This document shows positions 26,224-35,426 of a stretch of DNA of 64,000 bases, one piece after another. The position numbers and the translations under genes were made by a program. The notes under the pieces were generated by a model. That model did not search any database and was not told the DNA's origin. It saw only the letters and a list, made by a program, of their open reading frames with translations. This DNA is from Chitinophaga varians (GTDB lineage: Bacteria > Bacteroidota > Bacteroidia > Chitinophagales > Chitinophagaceae), in contig NZ_JACVFB010000002.1 of the NCBI RefSeq assembly GCF_014529945.1, positions 868,001 to 932,000 on the forward strand, given 5' to 3'. Within the stretch, counting starts at the first letter, position 1; each line of letters begins with the position of its first letter.

Positions 26224-29178
26224 TTACAAGGAAAACAGGATGCCGAGCATGACCGTTCTGGCGGTAGGATACGGACCGTATTCAATGCCGAAGGAGGTCA
26301 CCCCATTCACGTTTTTGTCGGTATTCACTTCAGGATCAAAGCCGCTGTATTTGGTGATCACGAAGAGGTTTTGGCCGGTAGCATATACCGCTGCATTTTT
26401 CAGGACACGGCCTACATTACCAACGTTATAGGTGAGTGTCACGTTGTCCAGCTTGAAGAAGTTGCCTTTTTCGAGGTAGCGGGAAGACACGGTGATAGGA
26501 TTGGAGAGTGCTTCACCATTGCCCAGTATTGATTTGGCGATATTGCGGGAGCCAAGGTTACCGATGGGCAGTACGGTATTAGCGGTATTATTGTATACCT
26601 CGTGGCCGAAGGCGCCGTGGCCGCTGGCTGCCAGTACCCATTTTTTGTATACCACTTCGGTGTTGATACCGAGCAGTGTTTTCGGGTTAGGATTGGTGAG
26701 GTAATACAGGGTATTGCCATTGTCGGCATAGATAGCCTGGCCTTTATCATCGAAGCCTTCGAACTTACGTACGTAGAAGGTGTTCAACGGATAGCCATTG
26801 GCCAGCCTTTGAGCAGTAGCGCCGGAAACACCCTGGCCGCTGATAGCGCCGGTGAGTACAGGAGGTCCGTCGTAGTTTTTCAGTTCGTTATGCAGGAAAG
26901 TACCGTTTACGCCTAATGTCCATCTCAGGTCTTTCTTCCGGATGATGTCTCCTTTGAGGGATACTTCCACCCCGTTGTTGATCACATTACCGGGCAGGTT
27001 GATCCAGTAAGTGGAGGCCGGCGCCGGCTGGATGGCAGGGAAGCTGAACAGCAGGTTGCTGGTGTTTTTATAGAAGTAGTCCACGCTACCATAGATGAGA
27101 TTATCAACGAGGCTGAAGTCCACGCCCGCGTTGAACTGTTTGGAGCTCTCCCACTTCAGGTTCGGATTGGCCACGTTGGTGAGGGCGGCGGAGCCGGAGG
27201 CACCCAGACCGTATTGTTCCTGGGCGGCGCCGGCAGGGAATTCCTGGTTGCCGGTAGCACCATAACCTACTCTCAGTGCCAGATTGTTGATGGTTTTATT
27301 GCCTTTGAGGAAATCTTCGCCGGTGATGTTCCATTTGGCGGCAAAAGACGGGAAGTAGCCGTATTTGTTGTTGGAACCAAATTTACTGGAGCCGTCGGCT
27401 CTCAGGGTACCGGTGAGGATGTACTTATCATACAGATTGAAGGTGGCCCTTCCGAAGAATGACTGCAGCTCAGAGCTGGGATTCCGGAAGGAGCTGATAT
27501 TGGTATTGGCTTGTGAGGGCGCCTGGAGAATGTCGGTATATTTTACGGCATAAGTCGGGAACCCGGTGGCGCCAAGGCCCATACCGGAATAGTCGAATTT
27601 CTGGTATTCATGGCCCACTACGGCGTTCAGGTTGAAGGCCGGGTTAAATTGTTTATTGAAGCTCAGGGTGTTGGTCAGCAATTGGGTGGTCAGCTCGGCA
27701 TTGCCATAGTAGGCCAGCCCTTGTTTCATGATGCCGGGAATGTTGATAAAAGAAGCTACCTGTGTTTCCCTTTTGCCTACCTGATGGTTAACGCTATAAA
27801 GTGCACGGTATTCCCAGTTGTCGTTGAATTTATAATAAGGAGAAACGCTGGCGAGGATATAGCTGATGTTTACCTTGTCATCATATGCTGCTGACATGGC
27901 TTCCGGATTCACGGCGCTACCCTCACCGAGGATGTTAAATGATCCGTCGGTATTGCGGATAGGCATGGTCGGGTTCCACTGGAGGGCCATGCTGATGAGG
28001 CTACCGGTGAAACCGGCATCGTTGGTGATGGGAGCCAGTTGTTCGGTCGTCTGAGCGGCCATGATATTATAGTCGATACCCAGTTTTTTGCTGTCGAGGA
28101 ATTTATTCTGACCGTTGAGGGTAGCGGTATATTTTTTCAGCCCCGATTTTTTGATGATACCTTCCTGGTCCTGTACACCGAAGGAAGCGCGGTAACGGCT
28201 GGTTTCGTTGCCGCCGCTCATCGCCACATTGATATTATGGGTGATGCCGGTACGGAGGATGGATTTCATCCCGTTGGAGCTGCTGCCGTAATCGCCGCCG
28301 GACAGGTTATAGGTTTTAAGGGCTGAGCGGTATTCATCGGCATCCAGTACGTCCAGCTGTTTCATGATGCTGCTGGCGCCAACGGAATAGGCCACATCGA
28401 GGCGGGCGGGCCCGGGCGTACCTTTTTTGGTGCTGATGATGATAACGCCGTTGGCGCCACGGGAACCATAGATGGCGGTGGCGGAGGCGTCTTTCAGTAC
28501 GTCCATGGAAGCGATGTCGCTGGAATTGATGAAGTTGAGCGGGTTGGCATCCGGTGTCTGGCCAAGACCGCTTACATTGATAGCGGGCCGTGCTACGCGT
28601 CCGTCGAGCGGTACCCCGTCTATCACATAGAGGGGCTGGTTGCCGGACCTTACAGAGGACACGCCCCTGATACGTACGGTAGCGGAAGCACCGGGAGCGC
28701 CGCTGTTATTGAGTACCATCAGACCAGATACCTTGCCCTGGATCAGCTGATCAGGGGCACTGGTGATACCACGGTTAAAGTCCGCGGCTTTTACCTGGGA
28801 GATGGCGCCGGTAATATCTTTTTTGCGGGTGGTGCCGTAACCAACGACCACTACGTCGGTCAGTGTGGTGTTTTCGGCTACCAGTTTTACATCTACATGC
28901 GTTTTGTTGGCGATGCTGACTTCCTGTGCGGTTTGTCCGATAAAGGAAATGATCAGGGTGTTGGCGCTGGGGCCAACGGATACTTTAAAGTTGCCTTCAG
29001 GATCAGTGGTGGTTCCGTTTTTAGTGCCTTTGATTTGCACGGAAGCACCTGGAATAGGGGAGCCTTTGTCATCTGTAACTTTACCTGTCACGGTCCTGTT
29101 CTGGGCCATGAGCAGACCCTGTAACAACATGAAGCATGTGCACAGGAAAAGATGCCTGAAAAGTCGTGTTTTCATCAT
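26224..29178 (-). CDS. SusC/RagA-type TonB-dependent transporter without STN domain (second locus)
   Basis: A 984-residue outer-membrane transporter. After a signal peptide (LFLCTCFMLLQGLLMAQ) comes a carboxypeptidase-like domain (about 30-105, VTDDKGSPIPGASVQIKG), then the plug (about 115-230, LYVIDGVPLDGR and AIYGSRGANGVIIISTKKG) and the barrel. Unlike the transporter at 8015 it has no STN domain, which fits control by the adjacent SusR-like regulator and not by a sigma/anti-sigma pair. It heads the SusC-SusD-GH31 operon. Confidence 0.95.
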   Translation of the reverse strand: MMKTRLFRHLFLCTCFMLLQGLLMAQNRTVTGKVTDDKGSPIPGASVQIKGTKNGTTTDPEGNFKVSVGPSANTLIISFIGQTAQEVSIANKTHVDVKLVAENTTLTDVVVVGYGTTRKKDITGAISQVKAADFNRGITSAPDQLIQGKVSGLMVLNNSGAPGASATVRIRGVSSVRSGNQPLYVIDGVPLDGRVARPAINVSGLGQTPDANPLNFINSSDIASMDVLKDASATAIYGSRGANGVIIISTKKGTPGPARLDVAYSVGASSIMKQLDVLDADEYRSALKTYNLSGGDYGSSSNGMKSILRTGITHNINVAMSGGNETSRYRASFGVQDQEGIIKKSGLKKYTATLNGQNKFLDSKKLGIDYNIMAAQTTEQLAPITNDAGFTGSLISMALQWNPTMPIRNTDGSFNILGEGSAVNPEAMSAAYDDKVNISYILASVSPYYKFNDNWEYRALYSVNHQVGKRETQVASFINIPGIMKQGLAYYGNAELTTQLLTNTLSFNKQFNPAFNLNAVVGHEYQKFDYSGMGLGATGFPTYAVKYTDILQAPSQANTNISSFRNPSSELQSFFGRATFNLYDKYILTGTLRADGSSKFGSNNKYGYFPSFAAKWNITGEDFLKGNKTINNLALRVGYGATGNQEFPAGAAQEQYGLGASGSAALTNVANPNLKWESSKQFNAGVDFSLVDNLIYGSVDYFYKNTSNLLFSFPAIQPAPASTYWINLPGNVINNGVEVSLKGDIIRKKDLRWTLGVNGTFLHNELKNYDGPPVLTGAISGQGVSGATAQRLANGYPLNTFYVRKFEGFDDKGQAIYADNGNTLYYLTNPNPKTLLGINTEVVYKKWVLAASGHGAFGHEVYNNTANTVLPIGNLGSRNIAKSILGNGEALSNPITVSSRYLEKGNFFKLDNVTLTYNVGNVGRVLKNAAVYATGQNLFVITKYSGFDPEVNTDKNVNGVTSFGIEYGPYPTARTVMLGILFSL

Positions 29179-29548
29179 AATGTGGATTTTTGAGCAGTGA
29201 ATGAACTGTTCTGTTTACCGTGGATTTAAAAACTTAGATTCAAATTGGTTGCTGAATGTGGAGGCTGGCTCAACATGCGGAACAACGTGGATTTATAAAT
29301 TAACTGGTTTACGTGGGCGGCAATGATGCCTTGGTTTATTGGCTTTTTAAATTCAGATTATTGGTTTACGCTTCCTTTTTTGTCAAAGTAAGAAAGCAAT
29401 GTTCAGGTGAACAACTTATACAGGGTAAATATAGAAAATAAAAGGCTATTTTGAACAGGTTGCGGTCGTATCTTTTTGAAAAACAGGAAATTACAAACAA
29501 ATATATTTTTTACATATATCGATGGTATTCACCCGTTTTACCCCCTTT
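29179..29548. other. Control region upstream of the second susC
   Basis: About 370 nt between the SusR-like gene and susC, both on the minus strand, AT-rich and without a credible gene. It holds the promoter candidate at 29384-29414 and a long (~200 nt) 5' leader before the susC ATG. Confidence 0.6.
29384..29414 (-). promoter_or_regulatory. Candidate susC promoter (TTG, 20 nt, TTACTTTG)
   Basis: On the minus strand TTG (29414-29412) is followed after 20 nt by TTACTTTG (29391-29384), seven of eight matches to TAnnTTTG. Spacing is within the normal range for the Bacteroidota housekeeping sigma factor. The implied leader to the susC ATG is about 200 nt. Confidence 0.45.
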
Positions 29549-31150
29549 TCAGAGGGCTTTAATGGCCATGATCCGGTCTTCAAATTCTTCGTTGGGCACC
29601 AAAGAGCGTTTTTTGATTTTGGTTTTATAAGCATAAATGGTGTTGACGGAATATTCCAATATCCGGGCAATTTTTTCATTATCAGTGATGCCTATACGAA
29701 TGAGGGCAAAAATCCGGATGTCGGTATTTAATAATTCATTTTCCCGAAGGACTACCTGGTTGACTGGTTCAAACAGGTTATTAAATTCTGCCACAAAATG
29801 AGGGAATATCTTCAGAAATACCCGGTCAAAAGTAGTGAATAGGTCTTCCCTTTCCTGCCGTATGTTGATATTATTTACAAGATATTTTACCTCACTTGGT
29901 TTGTTTTCGGTTAATTTTTGCTCAAGGGTCTGTTTTAGTTTTTCGATCTTACTGATATAGGAAGCATAAATATTAAAACAGTAGCCAACGTATTCTTCTT
30001 TTATCTTATTGGCTTCCAGTAATTGATTGTTGATCTCCTGTTGTTTGAGATGGGCAGCGGTGATGATTTCCTGTGCTACTTTCAGTTTACGTACCTGCCT
30101 TGTGACCGTAATGGCAAGTATCACTACTGCCACCAGCAACAGTGTTACAATGGAGGCGTAAACGAGCAATGATCTGGTTCTTTCTTCGGCGGTATTGATT
30201 CGTTCCTGCTCAATGATGGGCAAAATACTGCTAACCTGCACTTTACGTTGCCTGGCGCCATAAAATACTGCTTCTGCGATGGCCTTTTCAATAAAGTGAG
30301 AGGCATTTTTAATATCGCCTTTTTCAAAAAGCAGGGTGGCCAGGGTATACATGGCCATGGTTTCCTTGGTGGAAGATTTAATGTCCGCGATGGCGGAGCG
30401 GTACATCAGTTCAATGGCGGTATCTGTCTTGTGGGCATGCAGGTATATATATCCCAGCGTGCAGGCGGCAACGGCCAGCTGCCGGTAGTTGAGCCCCGGC
30501 TGGTCCAGGTCAGGGTAACTGGCACGGGCAGCGTTGAGGTTGCCCATCTTATAATATTGCAGCCCTTTGTTGTACTGATACTCGAAAGATGAGGGCGGCA
30601 GCAGGTGAAGGGCGGAGTCCATATATATACTACCCTGATGAATATAGGATGGTGAATAATACCGGTCCTGGTTATAATCGGCCAGATCGTAATAGAACCG
30701 GCTTTTCATCAGATAATATTGGGAACGGATACTGTCGGGCATGCCGGTGACATCGAGGCTGTTAAGGAAAGCGGATGTTTCGGTGAACATGCCGGAAGAT
30801 AACAGGATGAAGCCAATTCGGGTGCGGGCATAAGTGAGGCGTAGCGGGTCCTGCATTTCGCCGGCCAGCTTCTCCATCAGCCGGGCATATACAAAAGCGG
30901 AATCAAAGTTGAAAACCTTGTACTGTTCGTACAACAGTTGATAGGTATGGTAGCGGGCGCCCGGATCGGCGCTGGTATTGGCAAGGGTACGTCTGATACT
31001 GTCGATGCCTTTTATTTTCAGGGCGTCGTACGCAGCTGCATTGTCAATGCTCTTGTTTAACTCCTTCAGCAAGCTGTCCTGTGGAGATTTCCCAAACACA
31101 TGCACCTGCAACATCAACAAAGCCATCAGGCAGCCTAAGATACGCGTCAT
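29549..31150 (-). CDS. SusR-like membrane-spanning transcriptional regulator (DUF6377 type)
   Basis: A 533-residue regulator: signal peptide or first membrane anchor (about 1-20), a periplasmic TPR-type helical sensor (about 25-320), one transmembrane helix (about 326-348, SLLVYASIVTLLLVAVVILA), a coiled coil (about 355-410) and a cytoplasmic C-terminal DNA-binding domain with a LuxR-like helix-turn-helix (NEKIARILEYSVNTIYAYKT, about 495-515). This is the architecture of SusR, which activates the starch locus of Bacteroides thetaiotaomicron in response to maltose. Position directly upstream of SusC-SusD-GH31 supports the same job here. The inducer is inferred. Confidence 0.85.
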   Translation of the reverse strand: MTRILGCLMALLMLQVHVFGKSPQDSLLKELNKSIDNAAAYDALKIKGIDSIRRTLANTSADPGARYHTYQLLYEQYKVFNFDSAFVYARLMEKLAGEMQDPLRLTYARTRIGFILLSSGMFTETSAFLNSLDVTGMPDSIRSQYYLMKSRFYYDLADYNQDRYYSPSYIHQGSIYMDSALHLLPPSSFEYQYNKGLQYYKMGNLNAARASYPDLDQPGLNYRQLAVAACTLGYIYLHAHKTDTAIELMYRSAIADIKSSTKETMAMYTLATLLFEKGDIKNASHFIEKAIAEAVFYGARQRKVQVSSILPIIEQERINTAEERTRSLLVYASIVTLLLVAVVILAITVTRQVRKLKVAQEIITAAHLKQQEINNQLLEANKIKEEYVGYCFNIYASYISKIEKLKQTLEQKLTENKPSEVKYLVNNINIRQEREDLFTTFDRVFLKIFPHFVAEFNNLFEPVNQVVLRENELLNTDIRIFALIRIGITDNEKIARILEYSVNTIYAYKTKIKKRSLVPNEEFEDRIMAIKAL

Positions 31151-31213
31151 AAATTTTGGAATGATAAAGTCACTGGTCCGGACTAAATTTAAGCGACTTT
31201 TTTGATATATCCG

Positions 31214-31663
31214 TTATTCGCTGACGCGTTTGAGGCTGTAGGTCATAGAGGCCGGGATAGCCTGCCTGTCTTTGTCGAGTGGACGAAGCACGTCTCCCGC
31301 CCTCCGGTAAAAGCGTTGAAGATTCTGGTCTTTGTCCGGATTGAGTTGTACAATTTCGGCGTCTTTGTCTTCTGCGTCGCCATGCAGCACTTTATAGTTG
31401 CCTTCACTGTTAAAAGTCTGGTCTTTTCCGGCCACCCCCTGATAGGTCTCCTTTAGTTTGAAGACCAGCTCTCCGTCAGGCCCGTTTTCTTCGAGGCTGA
31501 GGGTAGTGAGAATGCCGCTGCAGTCCGCACAGGGCAATGTGCCGGTATAGGTAATCCAGGCAGGGGCAACAGCGGTGCTGTCGGCATGACCGGCCTGCTG
31601 GCCGGAACGGGAATGCTGACAGGCAAAAAGGGCCATTGCTGGTAGTAACAGGAGGTATTTCAT
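31214..31663 (-). CDS. NlpE-like (copper resistance N-terminal domain) lipoprotein
   Basis: A 149-residue lipoprotein (lipobox PAMALFACQ). The domain opens with YTGTLPCADCSGILTTLSL, the diagnostic CxxC-containing motif of NlpE_N, and has the beta-barrel spacing of that family. In enterobacteria NlpE senses surface and copper stress; in Bacteroidota the single-domain forms have no tested role. It stands alone between the phytase-like lipoprotein and the SusR-like gene on the same strand, with gaps of 59 and 63 nt, so a transcriptional link is possible but unproven. Confidence 0.88.
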   Translation of the reverse strand: MKYLLLLPAMALFACQHSRSGQQAGHADSTAVAPAWITYTGTLPCADCSGILTTLSLEENGPDGELVFKLKETYQGVAGKDQTFNSEGNYKVLHGDAEDKDAEIVQLNPDKDQNLQRFYRRAGDVLRPLDKDRQAIPASMTYSLKRVSE

Positions 31664-31722
31664 AACGATGAATGGTTTTTCCGTATAACAACCAGGCCCG
31701 GCATTTAGTTAATGCCTGTAGG

Positions 31723-32874
31723 TCAGGGAATCAACTCAAAGACAAAAAACTGGCTTTCTTCTGCCGCGGAGAAGTTGTTGTCCGCTACAAATACCAGGCT
31801 TTTATGGCCATTGGGTAATACGGGCCCGAAAGTTACTCCTTCAATGTTATCAATATATTTCCCCAGGGAAACGAAATCAAAAAGTAAAGATTTAGTAACG
31901 GTCTTCACACCGGTGGCTGTTTTCAGGGAATTGATGTTACTGATGTCTGTAGCGCCCTGGAGGTCCACCAGAAATACTTTGATAGTACAGTCTTTTACGC
32001 CGGACGAGAAAGAGCGTTCAATGGACAACAACTGATGATCGGATAATACCAGGATATCAGAGATGCCATTTACTTTAAAAGCGTTGGCGGGAGTCGCCGG
32101 AAAGGCTACAGGCTCCAGCCGGTAGGCATATTGCGCCACAGGCTGACGGGTGGTATTGTCATATTTAATGAGCCTTGTAAGCGCGGTGGTATCTCCTACG
32201 TCAGCGCGGGGACCATCTTCATAACGTGGTTCTTCCAGGCTGACGATCGTGTGGCGATAGGCTGGCGTAAAACCAAGGCCCTCAAAGGCGCCGTTGCGCC
32301 TGGGACCATTTTCGGTAGCCTGCATGCGGAACTGCGTTGGAAGCGCAAAAGAGTCGAGATAATGGCCGTCGATGGATATTTCATATACACCGGGATTGGT
32401 GAGGATGGTGTCTTTGGTGTTGACAATCCGCTCCCCTTCGCTGCTCCAGACAAGGCAACCTTTTTTGGCATTGTAACGCAACGCTTCAGGATCGGGGGTA
32501 AGGGCGGGATTTACTTTCGCACCGGGGTAAGGAGTGCCGTTCTGTTGCAGCAGCGTAGTCATTCCTGTAAAGCGAACGCTGTCAAACGACTGAGCGGAGA
32601 AATACAGTCTGGCGGTATAGAAGCGGGCTGGCGCCAGCTCGGAGCGGTCATCGCAAATCATATAATACTGTTGCCGTGAGGCATCGTAATCTATGCCTGA
32701 GAGCCCGCCGGTAACAGTGCCCATAAAAGGCATGTTATGCGGGATGGTCTGCTCTCCGATGAAACGGAGCTTGCCGAAGGTAGTGGTAACGGAATGGGTT
32801 GCAGGACGGGTGCTGGCGCAACTGGCGCCAAAAGCCACTGCAACGATGGCCAGCAAAAACCGGGATACTTTCAT
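31723..32874 (-). CDS. Esterase-like phytase-family beta-propeller lipoprotein
   Basis: A 383-residue protein with lipobox VAFGASCAS. It matches the esterase-like activity of phytase family (beta-propeller): TGGLSGIDYDASRQQYYMIC near residue 60, PDPEALRY near residue 130, the RRNGAFEGLGFTP region and the C-terminal NIEGVTFGPVLPNGHKSLVF with FVADNNFS. Members are predicted calcium-dependent phosphoesterases acting outside the cytoplasm. The acidic patches needed for calcium are present in part. The substrate is not known. Confidence 0.82.
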   Translation of the reverse strand: MKVSRFLLAIVAVAFGASCASTRPATHSVTTTFGKLRFIGEQTIPHNMPFMGTVTGGLSGIDYDASRQQYYMICDDRSELAPARFYTARLYFSAQSFDSVRFTGMTTLLQQNGTPYPGAKVNPALTPDPEALRYNAKKGCLVWSSEGERIVNTKDTILTNPGVYEISIDGHYLDSFALPTQFRMQATENGPRRNGAFEGLGFTPAYRHTIVSLEEPRYEDGPRADVGDTTALTRLIKYDNTTRQPVAQYAYRLEPVAFPATPANAFKVNGISDILVLSDHQLLSIERSFSSGVKDCTIKVFLVDLQGATDISNINSLKTATGVKTVTKSLLFDFVSLGKYIDNIEGVTFGPVLPNGHKSLVFVADNNFSAAEESQFFVFELIP

Positions 32875-32881
32875 GACGGCA

Positions 32882-32999
32882 AATTACGAATTACGGATTA
32901 CGAATCACGAATTGAGGACCTTCTTTTAAAAGGTTAATTTAGTAACCTTCCCATATGCAGACCCTTCATTCGTAATTCGTAATTCCTAATTCGTAATTA
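32882..32999. repeat. Inverted array of ATTACGAATTACG units
   Basis: The left arm (about 32885-32914) and right arm (about 32968-32999) are imperfect inverted copies of repeated attacgaattacg units about 50 nt apart. The spacer can form two smaller hairpins (ACCTT...AAGGT and AAGGTTA...TAACCTT). It lies between the phytase-like gene and the small membrane-protein gene. Such units are common in Bacteroidota intergenic DNA and look like a degenerate palindromic repeat family. Confidence 0.55.
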
Positions 33000-33000
33000 T

Positions 33001-33153
33001 TTATACTGCTCTCCCTCTGATGATGTTAATTAGGATGGCTATAATAGCCAGTATCAGTAAGGCGTGGATCAGGGCTCCGGCAGAGTATACAAAGAACCCA
33101 AGAACCCACCCGATGATAAGTATTACGGCGATTAGATACAACAGGTTACTCAT
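33001..33153 (-). CDS. lmo0937-family small membrane protein (50 residues)
   Basis: A 50-codon gene, ATG at 33151-33153 and TAA at 33001-33003. The peptide starts MSNLLYLIAVILIIGWVLGF, continues with a second hydrophobic helix (ALIHALLILAIIAILINIIR) and ends RGRAV. This is the pattern of the two-helix lmo0937 family seen in many bacteria, often near stress genes. The function is unknown. The neighbouring DUF2383 gene (33408) is transcribed divergently, and both families are frequently stress-induced. Confidence 0.85.
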   Translation of the reverse strand: MSNLLYLIAVILIIGWVLGFFVYSAGALIHALLILAIIAILINIIRGRAV

Positions 33154-33407
33154 GTTTTAAGGATTTGGTTCATCTATTCTGCTAAAAAATATGTGCCAAC
33201 GCTGATAAAGCCTTTATATACAATATATAGCAGTAAGAACAGGTCCTGCAAAGGTGTGGAATCGATTCCCCCATACGAGAAGAAAAAGGACGGATGAAGG
33301 AAAGCCTGATCGTTGAAGTATCTGGTAATAAAGGCCGTGCAAAATGGTCGCATTTTTGGGCTGCTATAGATAGTACTATCTTTTAAATCCTAAAAATTTA
33401 CCGGATT
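33154..33407. other. Divergent intergenic region between the small membrane protein and the DUF2383 gene
   Basis: 254 nt, no gene seen. AT-rich near both ends. No perfect -7 box was found. A common stress sigma factor for the two divergent genes is possible but not shown. Confidence 0.4.
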
Positions 33408-33869
33408 ATGCAACAACAAGAAATAATTGCCGAAGTAATCAGCGACCTCGTCAAGATCAACAACGACAGAATGGAAGGATACCAGCAGTCGATAGATGCT
33501 ACCGACGATGTGGATCTGAAGGCGCTTTTTCAGCGTATGATCGATGACAGCCGCCGATATGCTTCCCAGCTGTACGATGAGTTGGTGGCGCTGGGCGAGC
33601 AGCGGAACTTCGGTACCACAGCTGCCGGAAAGTTATACCGTACGTGGATGGAGATCAAGACGGCTTTTACCGGACATGACCGGCACGCTATTCTTTCTTT
33701 TTGTGAATATGGGGAAGATGCGGCGCAACGCGCCTATAGCGCTGCCCTCCGGTCTGACGCACCTATGTCGTACCGCCTTCGGGAATTGATAGCGGACCAA
33801 CAGAAAGCATTGCGAAATGATCACGATATCATCAAGACATACAGAGATGTGCAACGGATTGTATATTAA
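33408..33869 (+). CDS. PA2169 family four-helix-bundle protein (DUF2383)
   Basis: A 153-residue ferritin-like four-helix protein. It has the typical N-terminal pattern for DUF2383 (ISDLVKINNDRMEGYQQSID), an acidic/histidine set in the second and fourth helices, and ends LRNDHDIIKTYRDVQR. Members are often induced in stationary phase or stress and may bind metal; no activity is established. No signal peptide. Confidence 0.88.
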   Translation: MQQQEIIAEVISDLVKINNDRMEGYQQSIDATDDVDLKALFQRMIDDSRRYASQLYDELVALGEQRNFGTTAAGKLYRTWMEIKTAFTGHDRHAILSFCEYGEDAAQRAYSAALRSDAPMSYRLRELIADQQKALRNDHDIIKTYRDVQRIVY

Positions 33870-33940
33870 AGCTGCAAAAAGATTTTTCCGTGCAGCAAAA
33901 TGATAACTGTTCATTTTGTTCAAACTGAAGCTAAATACGG

Positions 33941-33967
33941 TTGTTCAGGAATAGCACTTTATTTTTG
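33941..33967 (+). promoter_or_regulatory. Strong Bacteroidota promoter (TTG, 16 nt, TATTTTTG)
   Basis: TTG at 33941-33943 is followed after 16 nt by a perfect TATTTTTG at 33960-33967. There is no protein gene downstream, but a terminator begins at 34033. Together they define a transcript of about 90-95 nt. Confidence 0.6.
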
Positions 33968-33973
33968 GATAGC

Positions 33974-34067
33974 GGTATTCCAATCATACTTATTTTTATA
34001 AGTAATATGGCAACTACGGGATTTTTCGGTACAAGGCTGCTTCACCAAAGAAGCAGCCTTTTTTTAT
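33974..34067 (+). ncRNA. Candidate small RNA between a promoter and an intrinsic terminator
   Basis: Predicted from position only: a promoter at 33941-33967, a small hairpin ACTTAT/ATAAGT near 33988-34002, and an intrinsic terminator at 34033-34067. A reading frame opening at ATGGCAACTACG (34007) would run through the terminator stem, which argues against a protein. No known RNA family was recognised. A leaderless micropeptide is the alternative. Confidence 0.45.
34033..34067 (+). terminator. Intrinsic terminator
   Basis: AAGGCTGCTT (34033-34042) pairs perfectly with AAGCAGCCTT (34051-34060); loop of 8 nt, followed by an uninterrupted T-run on the plus strand. Confidence 0.75.
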
Positions 34068-34274
34068 GCCCATCAGGGAACGATGTTTTCAGAACGGTAG
34101 TATGGGTTAACCGATCAAAAACCGATGATTTTGTTCACCATTCGCAAAATCTGTTCATTTTGTTCATTCTTAATCCACTGCATTTTTATACCTGCGCTCA
34201 TCTTATCTTTAAAGGGATTGAGAGAAGTTATTACCCCTTGTAATATTGCTTTTAACCAGCTATGAAAAACAACA

Positions 34275-34297
34275 AAGGTGGCCACCAGTGCCACCTT
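34275..34297 (-). terminator. Terminator of the thiamin operon
   Basis: AAGGTGGC (34275-34282) pairs with GCCACCTT (34290-34297). On the minus strand it is followed by TTTGTTGTTTTT, and it lies 9 nt after the thiH stop. The plus-strand side has a weaker T-run. Confidence 0.7.
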
Positions 34298-34305
34298 CTT
34301 TTATG

Positions 34306-35412
34306 TTAGCCCAATACCTGGTCCCAGTCTTTCCACACCGGTTCATAACCACTTTTTTTCAGCATGGCCGCGATAGCGCCGGCGCTTCGTTCATCAGATA
34401 TTTCAAATTGCTCGAGCGAATGCTGATCAGCGGCGTACCCGCCCGGATTGGTCCGTGATCCGGCACTCATGCTGGTAATGCCAAGCCGGATAATATGATC
34501 TCTGAACGATTCCCGCTCCCGTGTGGAAATACTGAGTTCCACTTCCTGATTAAAGAGGCGGTAAGCGCAGATGAGTTGTACCAGCTCGCGGTCATTCATT
34601 TCCACCTTGGGTTCCAGTCCGCCGGAGAAAGGGCGCAAACGTGGGAAGGAGATACTGTACCGCGTTTGCCAGTATTTTTTTTCAAGATACTGAAGATGAA
34701 GGGCGGTAAAAAAACTGTCCGTGCGCCAGTCTTCAAGGCCAATTAACACCCCCAGCCCCATTTTGTGAATGCCCGCGCGGCCCAGCCTGTCGGGCGTTTC
34801 CAGCCGGTATTGAAACGATGATTTGCGTCCTTTAGGATGATGTTTTTTGTAATCTTCCTGATGGTAGGTTTCCTGATATACCAGTACGGCATGTAGCCCC
34901 AGCGGTATCAGGGCGGCGTAATCTGCCTCGTCCATCGGTTGCACTTCCATGGAGATGTGGGAGAAATGCGGCCTTAACAGCTGCAACGTTTTTTGGAAGT
35001 AGTCCAGGCCTACCAGCTGATGGGCTTCTCCGGTGACGAGCAGCACGTGGTCGTATCCCATGGCTTTGATCACGGCTGTTTCCTGTAATATCTCTGCTGC
35101 GCTGAGGGTTTTGCGCCTGATTTTGTTGTCCAGGCTAAACCCGCAGTAGGTGCAGATGTTCTGGCATTCATTGGAGAGATACATCGGAATGTATAACTGC
35201 ATGGTATTACCGAAGCGTTGCAATGTGCGTTGATGGCTCATTTCCGCCATCGGCTGCAGATAAGCGGCTGCCGCGGGTGAAATGAGGGCGGCAAAATCAT
35301 CGAGGGTACGGCGCTGGTTATGCAGGGCCTGTTCCACATCTGCTGCTGTTTTAGCATAGATGCCTGCTTTTACTTCCTCCCACTGATATTGCTCAAAAAT
35401 GTCTTTAAACAT
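34306..35412 (-). CDS. thiH: 2-iminoacetate synthase ThiH (radical SAM)
   Basis: A 368-residue radical-SAM enzyme that cleaves tyrosine to dehydroglycine (2-iminoacetate) for thiazole formation. The CxxxCxxC cluster motif is in NECQNICTYCGFS (about residue 87), followed by a TIM-barrel fold and the C-terminal BATS-like domain (SAGSRTNPGGYA). It is the last gene of the thiamin operon, 14 nt after thiG. It is used in place of the glycine oxidase ThiO, which fits oxygen-limited growth. The length is normal. Confidence 0.96.
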   Translation of the reverse strand: MFKDIFEQYQWEEVKAGIYAKTAADVEQALHNQRRTLDDFAALISPAAAAYLQPMAEMSHQRTLQRFGNTMQLYIPMYLSNECQNICTYCGFSLDNKIRRKTLSAAEILQETAVIKAMGYDHVLLVTGEAHQLVGLDYFQKTLQLLRPHFSHISMEVQPMDEADYAALIPLGLHAVLVYQETYHQEDYKKHHPKGRKSSFQYRLETPDRLGRAGIHKMGLGVLIGLEDWRTDSFFTALHLQYLEKKYWQTRYSISFPRLRPFSGGLEPKVEMNDRELVQLICAYRLFNQEVELSISTRERESFRDHIIRLGITSMSAGSRTNPGGYAADQHSLEQFEISDERSAGAIAAMLKKSGYEPVWKDWDQVLG

Positions 35413-35426
35413 GATCGCTGTTTTGA

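Noticed and set aside
33941..34243. 100-codon frame across the small-RNA candidate
   Set aside because: It would read through a strong intrinsic terminator and starts within the promoter; no domain.
34246..34300. Second small RNA ending at the hairpin at 34275
   Set aside because: The hairpin is explained as the thi operon terminator and no good plus-strand promoter precedes it.
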